58,498 bases of DNA from Micromonospora sp. MH99 (GCF_021442385.1 NZ_MUZA01000038.1:1-58498); one strand, 5' to 3'; shown: positions 1-8,857, numbered from the stretch's first letter. Notes: a model not told the origin generated them from the sequence alone. Made by a program: numbers and translations.

Positions 1-67
1 AGCTAAGCCCTCCAGCGCCGATGGTACTGCACTCGTGAGGGTGTGGGAGAGTAGGACACCGCCGGAC
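1..67 (+). rRNA. rrf: 5S ribosomal RNA, 3' part only
   Basis: The first bases match the 3' half of bacterial 5S rRNA: the segment GGGTGTGGGAGAGTAGGACA and the closing GCCGGAC at 61-67 are characteristic of actinobacterial 5S genes. The 5' half lies outside the window. A strong terminator follows directly, as expected at the end of an rrn operon. The exact 3' end is estimated within a few bases. Confidence 0.9.
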
Positions 68-75
68 AATCTTCC

Positions 76-109
76 AGAAAAGGCCACCCCCATTGGGGTG
101 GCCTTTTCT
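76..109 (+). terminator. rRNA operon terminator hairpin
   Basis: A perfect 15-bp stem (76-90 pairs with 95-109) encloses the four-base loop CATT. The A-run on the left arm and T-run on the right arm make it able to terminate in both directions. It sits about 9 bases after the 5S end. Confidence 0.9.
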
Positions 110-114
110 GCGTT

Positions 115-147
115 CCCCGATCCGGTGCCGCTGACATCGGGGCTTTT
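115..147 (+). terminator. Second, backup terminator
   Basis: CCCCGAT (115-121) pairs with ATCGGGG (136-142) and is followed by CTTTT. It lies directly downstream of the first hairpin, a tandem arrangement common after rRNA operons. It also faces the end of the convergent gene at 219. Confidence 0.6.
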
Positions 148-218
148 GCTGTCATCGGACAGCCCCGACACGGGACGGCCAGGGGGCACCGAGGATCCGC
201 CGCCCTGACGAGCGCGGA

Positions 219-905
219 TCAGTCCCGGGTCTGCATGTCCCCGCGAAGGTCACGGAACAGGGCGCCGGCGTCCGTCACCGACCTACCGGGGAACATCGCC
301 ATCACGACGCTGCCGTGGTCCGCCCAGCCACACACCGCGAAGTCGCCGCCGTCGCCACTGGTGCTGCCGCATTTCATGACGCCGCCCAGGTCGCCCGCGG
401 GCACCTCGCGCAGGCCGGTCACCGCGCCGGTCTCGTCGGACATCAGGCCGAAGAGGCTGTCCAGATCGCGCTCGGGCTGCCAGAGCAGCGTGGTGCCGCC
501 GAAGATCAGCACCGAGCGCTTGTCGTCGGCCGGGTCGCGGTAGACGGTGCCGAAACTGCGGTCCAGCTCGATGTCGGCGGCCAGGCCGCTGCGCAGGTAG
601 TCCGCCGTGCTCCTGGCCCGCTCGCTGTCGTCCCGGGTCAACCCCGCCACCTGGTCCGGTGAACTCAGCCGGGTGTCCTTCTGCTGCGCCACACGCCACC
701 CCCCGACTCCCAGCACGCTCGCGCCCGCGAGACCCACGACCAGCGCGACCGTCCAACCGATCTTGCGGCGCCGGGACCAGCCACCGGACCGTTCGTCGGG
801 GTCGCCCCCGGTGTCCCGGGTGCTCAGCTGGATCGGCTCTTCGGTCAGCAAGATCGGCTCGTGACTGTCGTCGAGCGGACGTTCGGTGAGATGTGCGTCG
901 GACAT
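219..905 (-). CDS. Membrane-anchored protein with extracytoplasmic DHGS domain
   Basis: A 228-residue protein of unknown function. A hydrophilic N-terminus of about 50 residues is followed by basic residues (RRRK), one membrane helix (about 52-70) and an extracytoplasmic domain, so topology is probably N-in. The outer domain has the blocks DKRSVLIFGGT, a two-cysteine segment and ADHGSVV, ending in LFRDLRGD. The same blocks occur in the larger protein at 19001-20416, so the two form a paralogous family. The ATG start is supported by a TACGGT -10 element (913-918 on the minus strand), which places transcription one base before the ATG. It is divergent from valS. No catalytic motif was recognised. 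Confidence 0.75.
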   Translation of the reverse strand: MSDAHLTERPLDDSHEPILLTEEPIQLSTRDTGGDPDERSGGWSRRRKIGWTVALVVGLAGASVLGVGGWRVAQQKDTRLSSPDQVAGLTRDDSERARSTADYLRSGLAADIELDRSFGTVYRDPADDKRSVLIFGGTTLLWQPERDLDSLFGLMSDETGAVTGLREVPAGDLGGVMKCGSTSGDGGDFAVCGWADHGSVVMAMFPGRSVTDAGALFRDLRGDMQTRD

Positions 906-912
906 AGCCGAC

Positions 913-918
913 ACCGTA
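913..918 (-). promoter_or_regulatory. -10 element, near-leaderless promoter
   Basis: TACGGT on the minus strand matches TANNNT. Twelve bases downstream is position 906, one base before the ATG at 905, so the mRNA should be leaderless or nearly so. Confidence 0.5.
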
Positions 919-962
919 CGCGAACGAGAGGTGGCGCACGTCAGGTCCGCGGAAGCCCTCCG

Positions 963-968
963 TAGACT
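963..968 (+). promoter_or_regulatory. -10 element for leaderless valS
   Basis: TAGACT sits exactly 12 bases before the GTG at 975, predicting a transcript whose first base is the start codon. There is no Shine-Dalgarno sequence in front of the GTG, which agrees. No clear -35 is seen. Confidence 0.55.
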
Positions 969-974
969 TGTCAG

Positions 975-3593
975 GTGACCGAGAGACTGGATGCCCGACG
1001 CCCCGACGCCCCGACCCTCGCCGGCCAGTACCAGCCCGGCGAGGTAGAGCAGCGACGGTACGAGCAGTGGGTAGCCGCTGGGCACTTCCGGGCCTCCGCC
1101 GACAGCGACAAGCCCCCCTTCACCATCGTCATCCCGCCGCCGAACGTCACCGGCTCGCTGCACATGGGCCACGCGTTCGAGCACACGCTCATGGACGCGT
1201 TGACCCGGCGTAAGCGGATGCAGGGCTTCGAGGCGCTGTGGCTGCCCGGCATGGACCACGCCGGCATCGCCACCCAGAACCTGGTCGAGCGTCAGCTCGC
1301 CGCCGAGGGCCTGTCCCGACACGATCTCGGCCGGGAGAAGTTCGTCGAGCGGGTCTGGCAGTGGAAGGCCGAGTCCGGCGGCGCCATCCTCGGCCAGATG
1401 CGCCGCCTCGGCGACTCCGTGGACTGGGACCGTGAGCGCTTCACCATGGACGCGGGGCTGACCCGCGCCGTCCAGACGATCTTCAAGAAGCTCTTCGACG
1501 ACGGCCTCATCTACCGGGCCAACCGGATCATCAACTGGTGCCCGCGCTGTCTCACCGCGCTCTCCGACATCGAGGTCGAGCACACCGACGACGACGGTGA
1601 GCTGATCTCCATCCGCTACAGCGACGAGGTCGTGGTGGCCACCACCCGGGCCGAGACGATGCTCGGCGACACCGCCGTCGCGGTGCACCCCGACGACGAG
1701 CGCTACCAGCACCTGATCGGCACCGAGGTCGAGTTGCCGCTCACCGGCCGGCGGATCCCGATCGTCGCCGACGCGCACGTCGACCCGTCCTTCGGCACCG
1801 GCATGGTCAAGGTGACGCCCGCCCACGACCCGAACGACTTCGAGATCGGCCAGCGTCACGACCTGCCCGCGTTGACCGTGATGGACGAGCGCGGTGTGAT
1901 CACCGTGCCCGGCCCGTTCGAGGGACTGGACCGGTTCGAGGCGCGACCGGCGATCGTGGCCGCGCTGCGTGAGCAGGGCCGGATCGTCGCCGAGAAGCGG
2001 CCGTACGTGCACGCGGTCGGGCACTGCTCGCGCTGCAAGACCACCGTCGAGCCGCGGCTGTCGCTGCAGTGGTTCGTCAACACCGCCCCGCTCGCGCAGG
2101 CCGCCGGCGACGCGGTGCGCGACGGCCGGGTGCGCATCGAGCCGGCCGAGCTGGCCAAGCGCTACTTCGCCTGGGTCGACAACATGCACGACTGGTGCAT
2201 CTCCCGCCAGCTGTGGTGGGGGCACCGCATCCCGGTCTGGTACGGCCCGGCGGGTGAGATCGTCTGCGTCGGCCCCGACGAGGAGGCACCGACCGGCGAG
2301 GGCTGGCACCAGGACGAGGACGTCCTGGACACCTGGTTCTCCAGCGGCCTGTGGCCGTTCTCCACCCTCGGCTGGCCCGAAGAGACCCCGGACCTGGCGA
2401 AGTTCTACCCGACCAGCGTGCTGGTCACCGGGTACGACATCCTGTTCTTCTGGGTCGCCCGGATGATGATGTTCGGCCTGTACGCGATGGACGGCCGGCC
2501 GCCCTTCGACGTTGTCGCGCTGCACGGCATGGTGCGTGACCAGTTCGGCAAGAAGATGTCGAAGTCGTTCGGCAACGTGGTCGACCCGCTGGACTGGATC
2601 GACAGGTACGGCGCCGACGCCACCCGGTTCACCCTGGCCCGGGGCGCGAACCCCGGCCAGGACGTGCCGGTCAGCGAGGAGTGGTGCCAGGGCTCGCGCA
2701 ACTTCTGCAACAAGCTCTGGAACGCCACCCGGTTCGCGCTGATGAACGGCGCGCACACCACTGGCGACCTGCCGCCGGTCGAGCAGCTCTCCACAGTCGA
2801 CAGGTGGATCCTGTCCCGGCTGGCGCACGTCACCGCCGAGGTCGACGAGCAGTTCGAGGCGTACGAGTTCGCCAAGGTGTGCGACCTGCTCTACCACTTC
2901 GCCTGGGACGACGTCTGCGACTGGTACGTCGAGCTGAGCAAGCCCGTGCTCGCCGAGGGCGGCGAGCGGGCCGACGCCACCCGGAGGGTGCTCGGGCACG
3001 TGCTCGACCAGCTGCTGCGGCTGCTGCACCCGGTCATCCCGTTCGTCACCGAGGAGCTGTGGCTCGCGCTGACCGGCGGCGAGACGGTCCAGGCCGCCGC
3101 CTGGCCGGCGGCCGACCGGTCGCTGATCGACGACGCCGCCGAGGCCGAGCTGGCCGGCGTGCAGCGGGTGGTCACCGAGATCCGCCGGTTCCGTTCCGAC
3201 CAGGGGCTGCGCCCGACGCAGCGGGTGGCCGCCCGCCTGGACGGGCTGGCCGGGGCCGGCATCGCGGCCCACGAACCGCTGATCAGGTCGCTGGTCCGGC
3301 TGGACCCGGCCGGGGACGACTTCCAGGCCAGCGCCACGCTGGCCATGCCCGGCGCGGTAGGTGTCGCGTTGGACACCCGGGGGTCGATCGACCTGGCCGC
3401 CGAGCGGGCCCGGCTCACGAAGGACCGCGCTGCCGCCGAGAAGGAGGTCGCGCAGGCCCGGGCGAAGCTCGACAACCCTGCCTTCATCGGCAAGGCCCCC
3501 GAGCCGGTCGTCGCGAAGATCCGCGACCGGCTCGCCACCGCCGAGGCCGACCTGGTCCGGATCGACGCTGCTCTGGAGACACTGCCCTCGTGA
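975..3593 (+). CDS. valS: Valine--tRNA ligase
   Basis: Cytoplasmic class I aminoacyl-tRNA synthetase that charges tRNA-Val. The 872-residue length is typical of bacterial ValRS. The HIGH-type motif is HMGH at residues 63-66, within PPPNVTGSLHMGH, and KMSKS lies at 527-531. An editing (CP1) domain lies between them, the anticodon-binding domain follows, and the C-terminal 65 residues form the ValRS coiled-coil arm (starting near AAERARLTKD). The GTG start is chosen because a -10 element lies exactly 12 bases upstream. The stop overlaps the folC start (GTGA), so folC is translationally coupled. Unlike ileS in this window, no T-box leader precedes it. Confidence 0.97.
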   Translation: MTERLDARRPDAPTLAGQYQPGEVEQRRYEQWVAAGHFRASADSDKPPFTIVIPPPNVTGSLHMGHAFEHTLMDALTRRKRMQGFEALWLPGMDHAGIATQNLVERQLAAEGLSRHDLGREKFVERVWQWKAESGGAILGQMRRLGDSVDWDRERFTMDAGLTRAVQTIFKKLFDDGLIYRANRIINWCPRCLTALSDIEVEHTDDDGELISIRYSDEVVVATTRAETMLGDTAVAVHPDDERYQHLIGTEVELPLTGRRIPIVADAHVDPSFGTGMVKVTPAHDPNDFEIGQRHDLPALTVMDERGVITVPGPFEGLDRFEARPAIVAALREQGRIVAEKRPYVHAVGHCSRCKTTVEPRLSLQWFVNTAPLAQAAGDAVRDGRVRIEPAELAKRYFAWVDNMHDWCISRQLWWGHRIPVWYGPAGEIVCVGPDEEAPTGEGWHQDEDVLDTWFSSGLWPFSTLGWPEETPDLAKFYPTSVLVTGYDILFFWVARMMMFGLYAMDGRPPFDVVALHGMVRDQFGKKMSKSFGNVVDPLDWIDRYGADATRFTLARGANPGQDVPVSEEWCQGSRNFCNKLWNATRFALMNGAHTTGDLPPVEQLSTVDRWILSRLAHVTAEVDEQFEAYEFAKVCDLLYHFAWDDVCDWYVELSKPVLAEGGERADATRRVLGHVLDQLLRLLHPVIPFVTEELWLALTGGETVQAAAWPAADRSLIDDAAEAELAGVQRVVTEIRRFRSDQGLRPTQRVAARLDGLAGAGIAAHEPLIRSLVRLDPAGDDFQASATLAMPGAVGVALDTRGSIDLAAERARLTKDRAAAEKEVAQARAKLDNPAFIGKAPEPVVAKIRDRLATAEADLVRIDAALETLPS

Positions 3594-4924
3594 CCGACCG
3601 TACCGATTTCGCCGCCGCCGAGGCCGAGCTGAACGCCCGCGGTTTCACCCGCATGGTGTTCGAGCTGGACCGCATCGAGTCGCTGCTCGATCTGCTCGGC
3701 AGCCCGCAGCGGGCGTACCCGGCGATCCACCTGACCGGCACCAACGGCAAGACCTCCACCGCGCGGATGATCGACTCGCTGCTGCGGGCGTTCGGGCTGC
3801 ACACCGGCCGGTACACGAGCCCGCACCTGGAGACAGTGCGGGAGCGGATCAGCCTGGACGGCGAGCCGGTCAGCGAGGAGCGGTTCGCCGCCGTGTACGG
3901 GGAGATCAAGCCGCTGGCCGAGCTGGTCGACGCCCGGTCGGACGAGCCGCTGACGTACTTCGACATGACCACCGCGCTGGCGTTCGCCACGTTCGCCGAC
4001 GCGCCTGTCGACATCGCAGTGGTCGAGGTGGGGCTCGGCGGCGCCGAGGACGCCACGAACGTCATCCAGGCCGGGGTGTGCGTGATCACCCCGATCGGTC
4101 TGGACCACACCGAGTGGCTCGGCGACACCCTCCAGGACATCGCGCTGGCCAAGGCCGGCATCATCCACCCGGGCGCCACGGTGATCGCCGCGGCGCAGGA
4201 GGAGGAGGCCGCGCGCCCCCTGCTCGAACGGTGCGCCGAGGTGGGCGCCACCATCGCCCGCGAGGGCGGCGAGTTCGGGGTCCTGAGCCGCGCGGTCGCC
4301 GTCGGCGGGCAGGTGCTCAAACTGCAGGGCCTCGGTGGCGTCTACGACGAGGTGTTCCTCCCGCTGCACGGCGCGCACCAGGCGCAGAACGCCGCGGTGG
4401 CGCTCGCCGCGGTGGAGGCGTTCCTCGGTGCCGGGGCCCGACGGCAGCTGGACATCGAGGCCGTCCGGGAGGGCTTCGCCACGGCCAGCTCCCCGGGCCG
4501 GTTGGAGCGGGTCCGCAGTGCACCCACAGTTCTGCTCGACGGTGCGCACAACCCGCACGGCATGGCCGCGACGGTCAACGCCCTGCAGGAGGAGTTCGCG
4601 TTCAGCAAGCTGGTGGCGCTTGTCGGGGTGCTCGCCGACAAGGACGCGGGCAGCCTGTTGGAGCTGCTGGAGCCGGTGGCCGACGTCGTGGTGGTGACCC
4701 GCAACAGTTCGCCACGGGCGATGCCGACGAAGGAACTCGCCGCGCTGGCCGCCGAGATCTTCGGCGAGGAGCGCGTCGAGGTGGCCGAGGAGTTGCCGGA
4801 CGCGATCGAGCTGGCGGTCGCGCTGGCCGAGGAGGACGTCCCCGGAGAGCTCAGCGGCGTCGGGGTCCTGGTGACCGGTTCGGTGGTCACGGTGGCCGAC
4901 GCCCGCCGGCTGTTGAAGCGATGA
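3590..4924 (+). CDS. folC: Bifunctional folylpolyglutamate/dihydrofolate synthase
   Basis: Mur-ligase-family enzyme (444 aa) that adds glutamate to dihydropteroate and folates using ATP. The P-loop GTNGKTS is at residues 50-56, the family signature YTSPHLETVRERI follows, then GLGGAEDATN and the C-terminal DGAHNPHG motif. It starts at a GTG overlapping the valS stop by four bases and ends overlapping the ATG of the next gene. The valS-folC-DUF4233-ndk order is conserved in actinomycetes and supports the call. Confidence 0.96.
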   Translation: MTDRTDFAAAEAELNARGFTRMVFELDRIESLLDLLGSPQRAYPAIHLTGTNGKTSTARMIDSLLRAFGLHTGRYTSPHLETVRERISLDGEPVSEERFAAVYGEIKPLAELVDARSDEPLTYFDMTTALAFATFADAPVDIAVVEVGLGGAEDATNVIQAGVCVITPIGLDHTEWLGDTLQDIALAKAGIIHPGATVIAAAQEEEAARPLLERCAEVGATIAREGGEFGVLSRAVAVGGQVLKLQGLGGVYDEVFLPLHGAHQAQNAAVALAAVEAFLGAGARRQLDIEAVREGFATASSPGRLERVRSAPTVLLDGAHNPHGMAATVNALQEEFAFSKLVALVGVLADKDAGSLLELLEPVADVVVVTRNSSPRAMPTKELAALAAEIFGEERVEVAEELPDAIELAVALAEEDVPGELSGVGVLVTGSVVTVADARRLLKR

Positions 4925-5391
4925 CCGGCCCCGAGCACGGCCCGCGCGCCACCGACGACCCGACCCTCCCGTCGGACGGCGAGGCGGGCGGGTCCACCGG
5001 TGGTCAGGGCACGACCGGACCGTCGGTGGGGGAGTCGGAGGCCGGGCAGCCGCGCCGGTCCGGGCTGCGCAACCCGGAGCGGGCGGTACGCGGCCTGGGC
5101 GCCGGGACGCTCAGCCTGGAGGCTCTGGTGCTGCTGCTGGCCATCCAGCCCATCCGGGTGGTCGGTGGCGACCTCGGCGGGGCCGCGATCGCGGCGGTGG
5201 TGGCCCTGGCGGTCGTCGCCGTCCTGCTCGCCGGCATGATGCGCCGCCCCTGGGCCTGGCACGCCGGCACCGTGCTGCAGGGCCTGCTGCTGCTGGCTGG
5301 TCTGCTGCACTGGTCGCTGCTCGTGCTGGGCATCATCTTCGCCCTGGTCTGGGCGTACGCGCTGCACGTCCGCCGGGTCATCCTCGGCTAG
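4921..5391 (+). CDS. DUF4233 family membrane protein
   Basis: Integral membrane protein of 156 residues. About 55 hydrophilic, Gly/Pro/Ser-rich residues are followed by three or four hydrophobic helices (LSLEALVLLLAIQPI; AAIAAVVALAVVAVLLAG; VLQGLLLLAGLLHWSLLVLG and onward to residue 150). The ATG overlaps the folC stop (ATGA), so it is co-translated with folC. The position between folC and ndk is where DUF4233 proteins are found in actinobacteria. The function of the family is unknown. Confidence 0.85.
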   Translation: MTGPEHGPRATDDPTLPSDGEAGGSTGGQGTTGPSVGESEAGQPRRSGLRNPERAVRGLGAGTLSLEALVLLLAIQPIRVVGGDLGGAAIAAVVALAVVAVLLAGMMRRPWAWHAGTVLQGLLLLAGLLHWSLLVLGIIFALVWAYALHVRRVILG

Positions 5392-5429
5392 ACGCGCCGA
5401 CGACCCGGCCGGGTCAGGCGTCGGCGCGT
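5392..5429. terminator. Bidirectional terminator between convergent genes
   Basis: ACGCGCCGACG (5392-5402) pairs perfectly with 5419-5429, and its loop contains a second palindrome, ACCCGGCCGGGT (5403-5414). It lies over the stop codon of the minus-strand gene and directly after the DUF4233 stop, so it can serve both convergent units. Confidence 0.65.
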
Positions 5430-6958
5430 TCGCGCCACTGGGTGAGGGCGATGCCGTGGCCGTCCGGGTCGCGGAAGGCCGCCGCCCACACCTCCAGCCG
5501 GCTGCCCCGGTTGACCACCCGGGGCGCGTACGTGAAGCGCACGCCGGAGTCGCGCAGCCGGCCGTACGCCGCCTCGATGTCGTCCACCTCGAGGTTGACG
5601 TGCACCAGCCGGCGGCTGATCGGCGCGGCTCCGGTCACCTCGCGCAGCACCAGTCGGGTCGTGCCGAAGGCGAGCACGGCATTGCCGGCGCCCTGGTCGA
5701 CCTCGCTGAAGCCGAGCATGTCGCGGTAGAAGGCGAGCGACCGGGACAGGTCGGTGACCAGCAGGGTCAGGCCGACACCGCTGATCGGGCCGGCCGGATC
5801 GGCCGCGGACGCGCCGTCGTACCCGAAGATCGCCTCGTCCAGGTCCTCGGCGGTGACGGTCTCGCGGGCCGTCCCGGTCGGGGTCGGATCGTCCAGCGGC
5901 AGGTCCAGCGGGTCCAACGGGTCCATGGCGACCGGGCCGGTGCGCTGCGCCGGAGGTGGATCGACGCGCGGCGCGGCGGGCGCATCGAGGCGGGCCTCGG
6001 CGGTCGCCCGCCGGTCGTCGGTCGTCGGGTCGATGCGGTCGTCGATCGGGGCGAGCGGGTCGGCGTCGGGCTCGTCGAAGTGCTCCTCCGCCGGTGGACG
6101 CGGTGCGGGGGTGGCCCGTCGGGGCAGCCCCGAACCGGGCTGCGGCTCGACGACGACGCCTTCGAGCACCACCGGACCGCCCGGGCTCTGGCTCATGACC
6201 ACCGGCTCGCGCTCGTCGGGCGCGAGCGCCGGGTCGTCGCGCAGCGGGTCGGGGCCGCGCGCGTCACGGAACACCTCGGGGCCGCGCGGGTCGCGGAACG
6301 GGTCGCCGTCGCGGGCGTCGCGGAACGGATCACCGTCGCGGGCGTCGCGGAACGGGTCGCCGTCGCGGGCACGCGGGTCAAGGAACCCTTCGGAGTCGCG
6401 CCCGTCCCGGAAGTCGTCGTCGGCAGCGCGGTCGGCCCACGGCGGGGCGTCCTGTTGGATGATCACGTCGTCCACGGCGTCGATGTCGCCGAACTCCGGT
6501 GGGAGGTCGGCGACGGCCGCCGCGGTCTCGGCGTGGGTGGGCACCTCGTCCCAGAGGACCTTGACGTGCCGCTGGTCGTCCAACGCGACCCGGATCGGCA
6601 GGGTCTGACCCAGCGACGGCCACTTCGAGACCGGCACCCGCGGCTCGATGATCTTCTTGGATCGGGGTGGCAGACCTGGCGCGTCGATGACCAGTTGCAG
6701 CTCGCACCGGCCGAACGCGTACTGGGTGGGTGGTTCGGAGGCGCTGTGCACGTGCGCCACGCCCACCACCCAGGTGCGCCCGCCGCCGCGTACGGTCGCC
6801 AGCGCGATCGCCAGCACCAGCAGGGCGACCCCGAGGGCCACGATGGCCCAGCTGGTCATGCCCAGCCCGAAGAGGACGACGAAGGTGGCCACGGTGCCGA
6901 GCACCGTGCCGATGAGCTTGCGTACCGGCGCGATGGGCCGGTTCCCGCCATTCGCCAC
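5414..6958 (-). CDS. Membrane protein fused to a C-terminal VOC (glyoxalase-like) domain
   Basis: A 514-residue mosaic protein. Residues about 8-50 contain two close membrane helices. A compact domain follows (about 55-145, with ELQLVIDAPGLPPRSKKI), then a long acidic, low-complexity linker. The linker includes near-perfect repeats of RDARDGDPF (encoded around 6280-6380). The last 115 residues form a vicinal-oxygen-chelate domain: GLTLLVTDLSRSLAFYRDML, HVNLEVDDIEAAY and RDPDGHGIALTQW. VOC domains bind metals or small ligands (glyoxalases, dioxygenases, bleomycin-resistance proteins), and no specific substrate can be named. GTG start with GGGAGG seven bases upstream and a TAGCCT -10 at 6984-6989. 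Divergent from ndk. Confidence 0.8.
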   Translation of the reverse strand: MANGGNRPIAPVRKLIGTVLGTVATFVVLFGLGMTSWAIVALGVALLVLAIALATVRGGGRTWVVGVAHVHSASEPPTQYAFGRCELQLVIDAPGLPPRSKKIIEPRVPVSKWPSLGQTLPIRVALDDQRHVKVLWDEVPTHAETAAAVADLPPEFGDIDAVDDVIIQQDAPPWADRAADDDFRDGRDSEGFLDPRARDGDPFRDARDGDPFRDARDGDPFRDPRGPEVFRDARGPDPLRDDPALAPDEREPVVMSQSPGGPVVLEGVVVEPQPGSGLPRRATPAPRPPAEEHFDEPDADPLAPIDDRIDPTTDDRRATAEARLDAPAAPRVDPPPAQRTGPVAMDPLDPLDLPLDDPTPTGTARETVTAEDLDEAIFGYDGASAADPAGPISGVGLTLLVTDLSRSLAFYRDMLGFSEVDQGAGNAVLAFGTTRLVLREVTGAAPISRRLVHVNLEVDDIEAAYGRLRDSGVRFTYAPRVVNRGSRLEVWAAAFRDPDGHGIALTQWRERADA

Positions 6959-6983
6959 AGTGGACCTCCCGGGGGTCAGGGCC

Positions 6984-6989
6984 AGGCTA
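6984..6989 (-). promoter_or_regulatory. -10 element of the VOC-fusion gene
   Basis: TAGCCT on the minus strand predicts a start near 6977, giving a 19-base leader that contains the GGGAGG ribosome-binding site before the GTG at 6958. Confidence 0.4.
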
Positions 6990-7046
6990 GGCCGGATCGG
7001 CCACCGGGGGAAAGACCGGCCGCCGCGCCGGCGCCGGGACCGGGTC

Positions 7047-7052
7047 GCTAGG
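7047..7052 (+). promoter_or_regulatory. -10 element of ndk
   Basis: TAGGCT predicts transcription from about 7059, leaving a leader of about 42 bases that carries the AGGAGG site before the ndk GTG. Confidence 0.4.
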
Positions 7053-7100
7053 CTGACCGTACCGAGCCCAAGCGTTCTGCGCGTACAGGAGGAACCCAGC

Positions 7101-7526
7101 GTGTCCAGCAACAGCCCGGATGAGCGCAGCCTCGTGCTGATCAAGCCCGACGCGGTCCGCCGCGGTCTGGTCGGCGAGGTCCTCTCCCGCTTCGAGCGCA
7201 AGGGGCTGCGGATCGACGCGATGGTGCACCGGACGATGGACGCCGCGCTCGCCGATGCGCACTACGCCGAGCACGTCGACAAGGCGTTCTACCCGCCGCT
7301 GAAGGACTTCATGACCGGCGGCCCGCTGGTCGCCCTGGTGCTCTCCGGCGACCAGGTCATCGACGTGGTCCGCGGGCTGGTCGGCGCGACCGACGGCCGC
7401 AAGGCAGCCGCCGGCACGATCCGGGGCGACCTGTCGCTGTCCAACCGGGAGAACCTCGTACACGCCTCCGACTCGACGGACAGCGCCAAGCGCGAGATCG
7501 GGCTCTGGTTCCCCGAGCTCAGCTGA
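7101..7526 (+). CDS. ndk: Nucleoside diphosphate kinase
   Basis: Cytoplasmic enzyme (141 aa) that transfers the gamma phosphate between nucleoside triphosphates and diphosphates through a phosphohistidine. The N-terminal LVLIKPDAVRRGLVGEV, ATDGRKAAAGTIRGD and the active-site block NLVHASDS are all present, with His121 as the expected phosphorylated residue. The family's usual length is about 135-145. GTG start with AGGAGGA upstream (7087-7093). It ends 12 bases from the convergent sigma-factor gene. Confidence 0.97.
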   Translation: MSSNSPDERSLVLIKPDAVRRGLVGEVLSRFERKGLRIDAMVHRTMDAALADAHYAEHVDKAFYPPLKDFMTGGPLVALVLSGDQVIDVVRGLVGATDGRKAAAGTIRGDLSLSNRENLVHASDSTDSAKREIGLWFPELS

Positions 7527-7538
7527 CAGCGCGGGGGT

Positions 7539-8417
7539 TCAGTCGACCGGCGGCAGCTTCTCCGGGTTGCCCACGACGTAGATCCCGGTGATCCGGCCGG
7601 CGTCGGCGGTGACGGTCATCGTGTACCGGCCGCCGTCGGAGCGGCGGGTCAGCAGGATGGCCGGTTCGCCGTTCATCTCGACCCGACGCGCCGTCCACTC
7701 GCGGCCGGGGCCGTAGATCCCGGCGTAGAACCGGGCGACCCGGTCGGCGCCGTGCAGCGGGTTGCGGGCGGAACGCACCCGGCCGCCGCCGTCGTTCCAC
7801 GCCGTCACGTCCGCAGCCACCAGACTGGTGAGCGTCGCCAGGTCGCCGTTTCGGGCGGCGGCGAGGAACGCCTCCAGCAGCCGCTCACGCTCCGACCGGC
7901 TGGCGGTGAAGCGGCGGCGCTCCTGGCGTACCCGGGTGGCCGCCCGGTGGTGCAGTTGCCGACAGTCCTCGGGGCTCCGGTCCAGGATCTCCGCGATCTC
8001 GGCGTACGGCAGGTCGAACGCGGTGTGCAGGACGTACACCGCGCGCTCCGGCGGGGTGAGCCGCTCCAGGACGTGCAGCAGGGCGGTGGACAGCGAGTCG
8101 CGCAGCTCCGCGCGGTCCAGTGGCCCGAACGGCGAGGGCTCGGTCGGCACCGGCTCGGGCAGCCATGGCCCGACGTACGTCTCGCGGGCCGCCTGCCGGG
8201 TCCGCAGCCGGTCCATCGCCAGCCGCGTGACCACCCGGGACAGGTAGCGGCGCGGCTCGGCCACTGTGGCGCGGTCCACGCCGAGCCACCGCAGGTACGC
8301 CTCCTGGAGCACGTCCTCGGCGTCGTGCCGGCTGCCGAGCAGGCGGTAGGCGAGCCCGAGCAGCATCGGCCGGTGCGCCTGGAGCGCACCGGCCGCCTCT
8401 GCCGCCTCGGTCGTCAC
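7539..8417 (-). CDS. sigJ: ECF41-type (SigJ-like) RNA polymerase sigma factor
   Basis: Extracytoplasmic-function sigma factor, 292 aa. Sigma region 2 covers about 15-75 (LLGSRHDAEDVLQEAYLRW) and region 4 about 105-165. It is followed by a SnoaL-like C-terminal domain that regulates activity in place of an anti-sigma factor. All three ECF41 hallmarks are visible: WLPEP (85-89), DGGGR (209-213) and NPEKL (284-288). The GTG start overlaps the stop of the upstream decarboxylase gene (GTGA), so the pair is coupled. ECF41 factors are typically encoded beside carboxymuconolactone decarboxylase genes and activate them, as here. Confidence 0.92.
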   Translation of the reverse strand: MTTEAAEAAGALQAHRPMLLGLAYRLLGSRHDAEDVLQEAYLRWLGVDRATVAEPRRYLSRVVTRLAMDRLRTRQAARETYVGPWLPEPVPTEPSPFGPLDRAELRDSLSTALLHVLERLTPPERAVYVLHTAFDLPYAEIAEILDRSPEDCRQLHHRAATRVRQERRRFTASRSERERLLEAFLAAARNGDLATLTSLVAADVTAWNDGGGRVRSARNPLHGADRVARFYAGIYGPGREWTARRVEMNGEPAILLTRRSDGGRYTMTVTADAGRITGIYVVGNPEKLPPVD

Positions 8418-8857
8418 ACCTGCGCCGGGGGCTCCGTGTGCGTCGTCACGGCGATACGATTCCACACGTTGATTGTGGCGATCGCGAGGACCAGATCGGC
8501 CAGTTCCTTCTCCGACCAGACCTTCGCGGCGGCGTCCCACACCTCGTCCGACACGCCGTGCTCGCCGAGCCGGGTCACCGCGTCGGTGAGCGCTAGCGCG
8601 GTCTGCTCCCGCTCGTCGAAGAACGACAGCGCCTCCCGCCAGGCGGACACCGCGAACAGCCGCCGGCTCGACTCGCCGGCGGCGAGGGCGTCGCGGCTGT
8701 GCATGTCCACGCAGTACGCGCAGCCGTTCAGCATCGACGCCCGCAGCTTGACCAGCTCCAGCACGGTGTGGTCGACGTTCGCCTGGACGTACTTCTCCAG
8801 GCCCGACACGGCCTGGTATCCCTGCGGCGCGACCTCGAAGAGCCTCATTCGTTGCAT
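8414..8857 (-). CDS. Carboxymuconolactone decarboxylase / AhpD-like protein
   Basis: A 147-residue alpha-helical protein of the CMD/alkylhydroperoxidase family. The redox motif is Cys46-Ala-Tyr-Cys49 with His53 (CAYCVDMH), typical of AhpD-like members that reduce peroxides. ATG at 8857 is preferred over an in-frame TTG two codons upstream because GGGAG lies six bases before it. The substrate is unknown. It forms an operon with the ECF41 sigma factor and has a matching promoter upstream. Confidence 0.88.
   Translation of the reverse strand: MQRMRLFEVAPQGYQAVSGLEKYVQANVDHTVLELVKLRASMLNGCAYCVDMHSRDALAAGESSRRLFAVSAWREALSFFDEREQTALALTDAVTRLGEHGVSDEVWDAAAKVWSEKELADLVLAIATINVWNRIAVTTHTEPPAQV

Noticed and set aside
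219..3272. A 1017-codon open frame antisense to valS
   Set aside because: It is the mirror of a high-GC coding sequence. Only its last part, the 228-residue protein ending at 219, has a promoter and a plausible composition.
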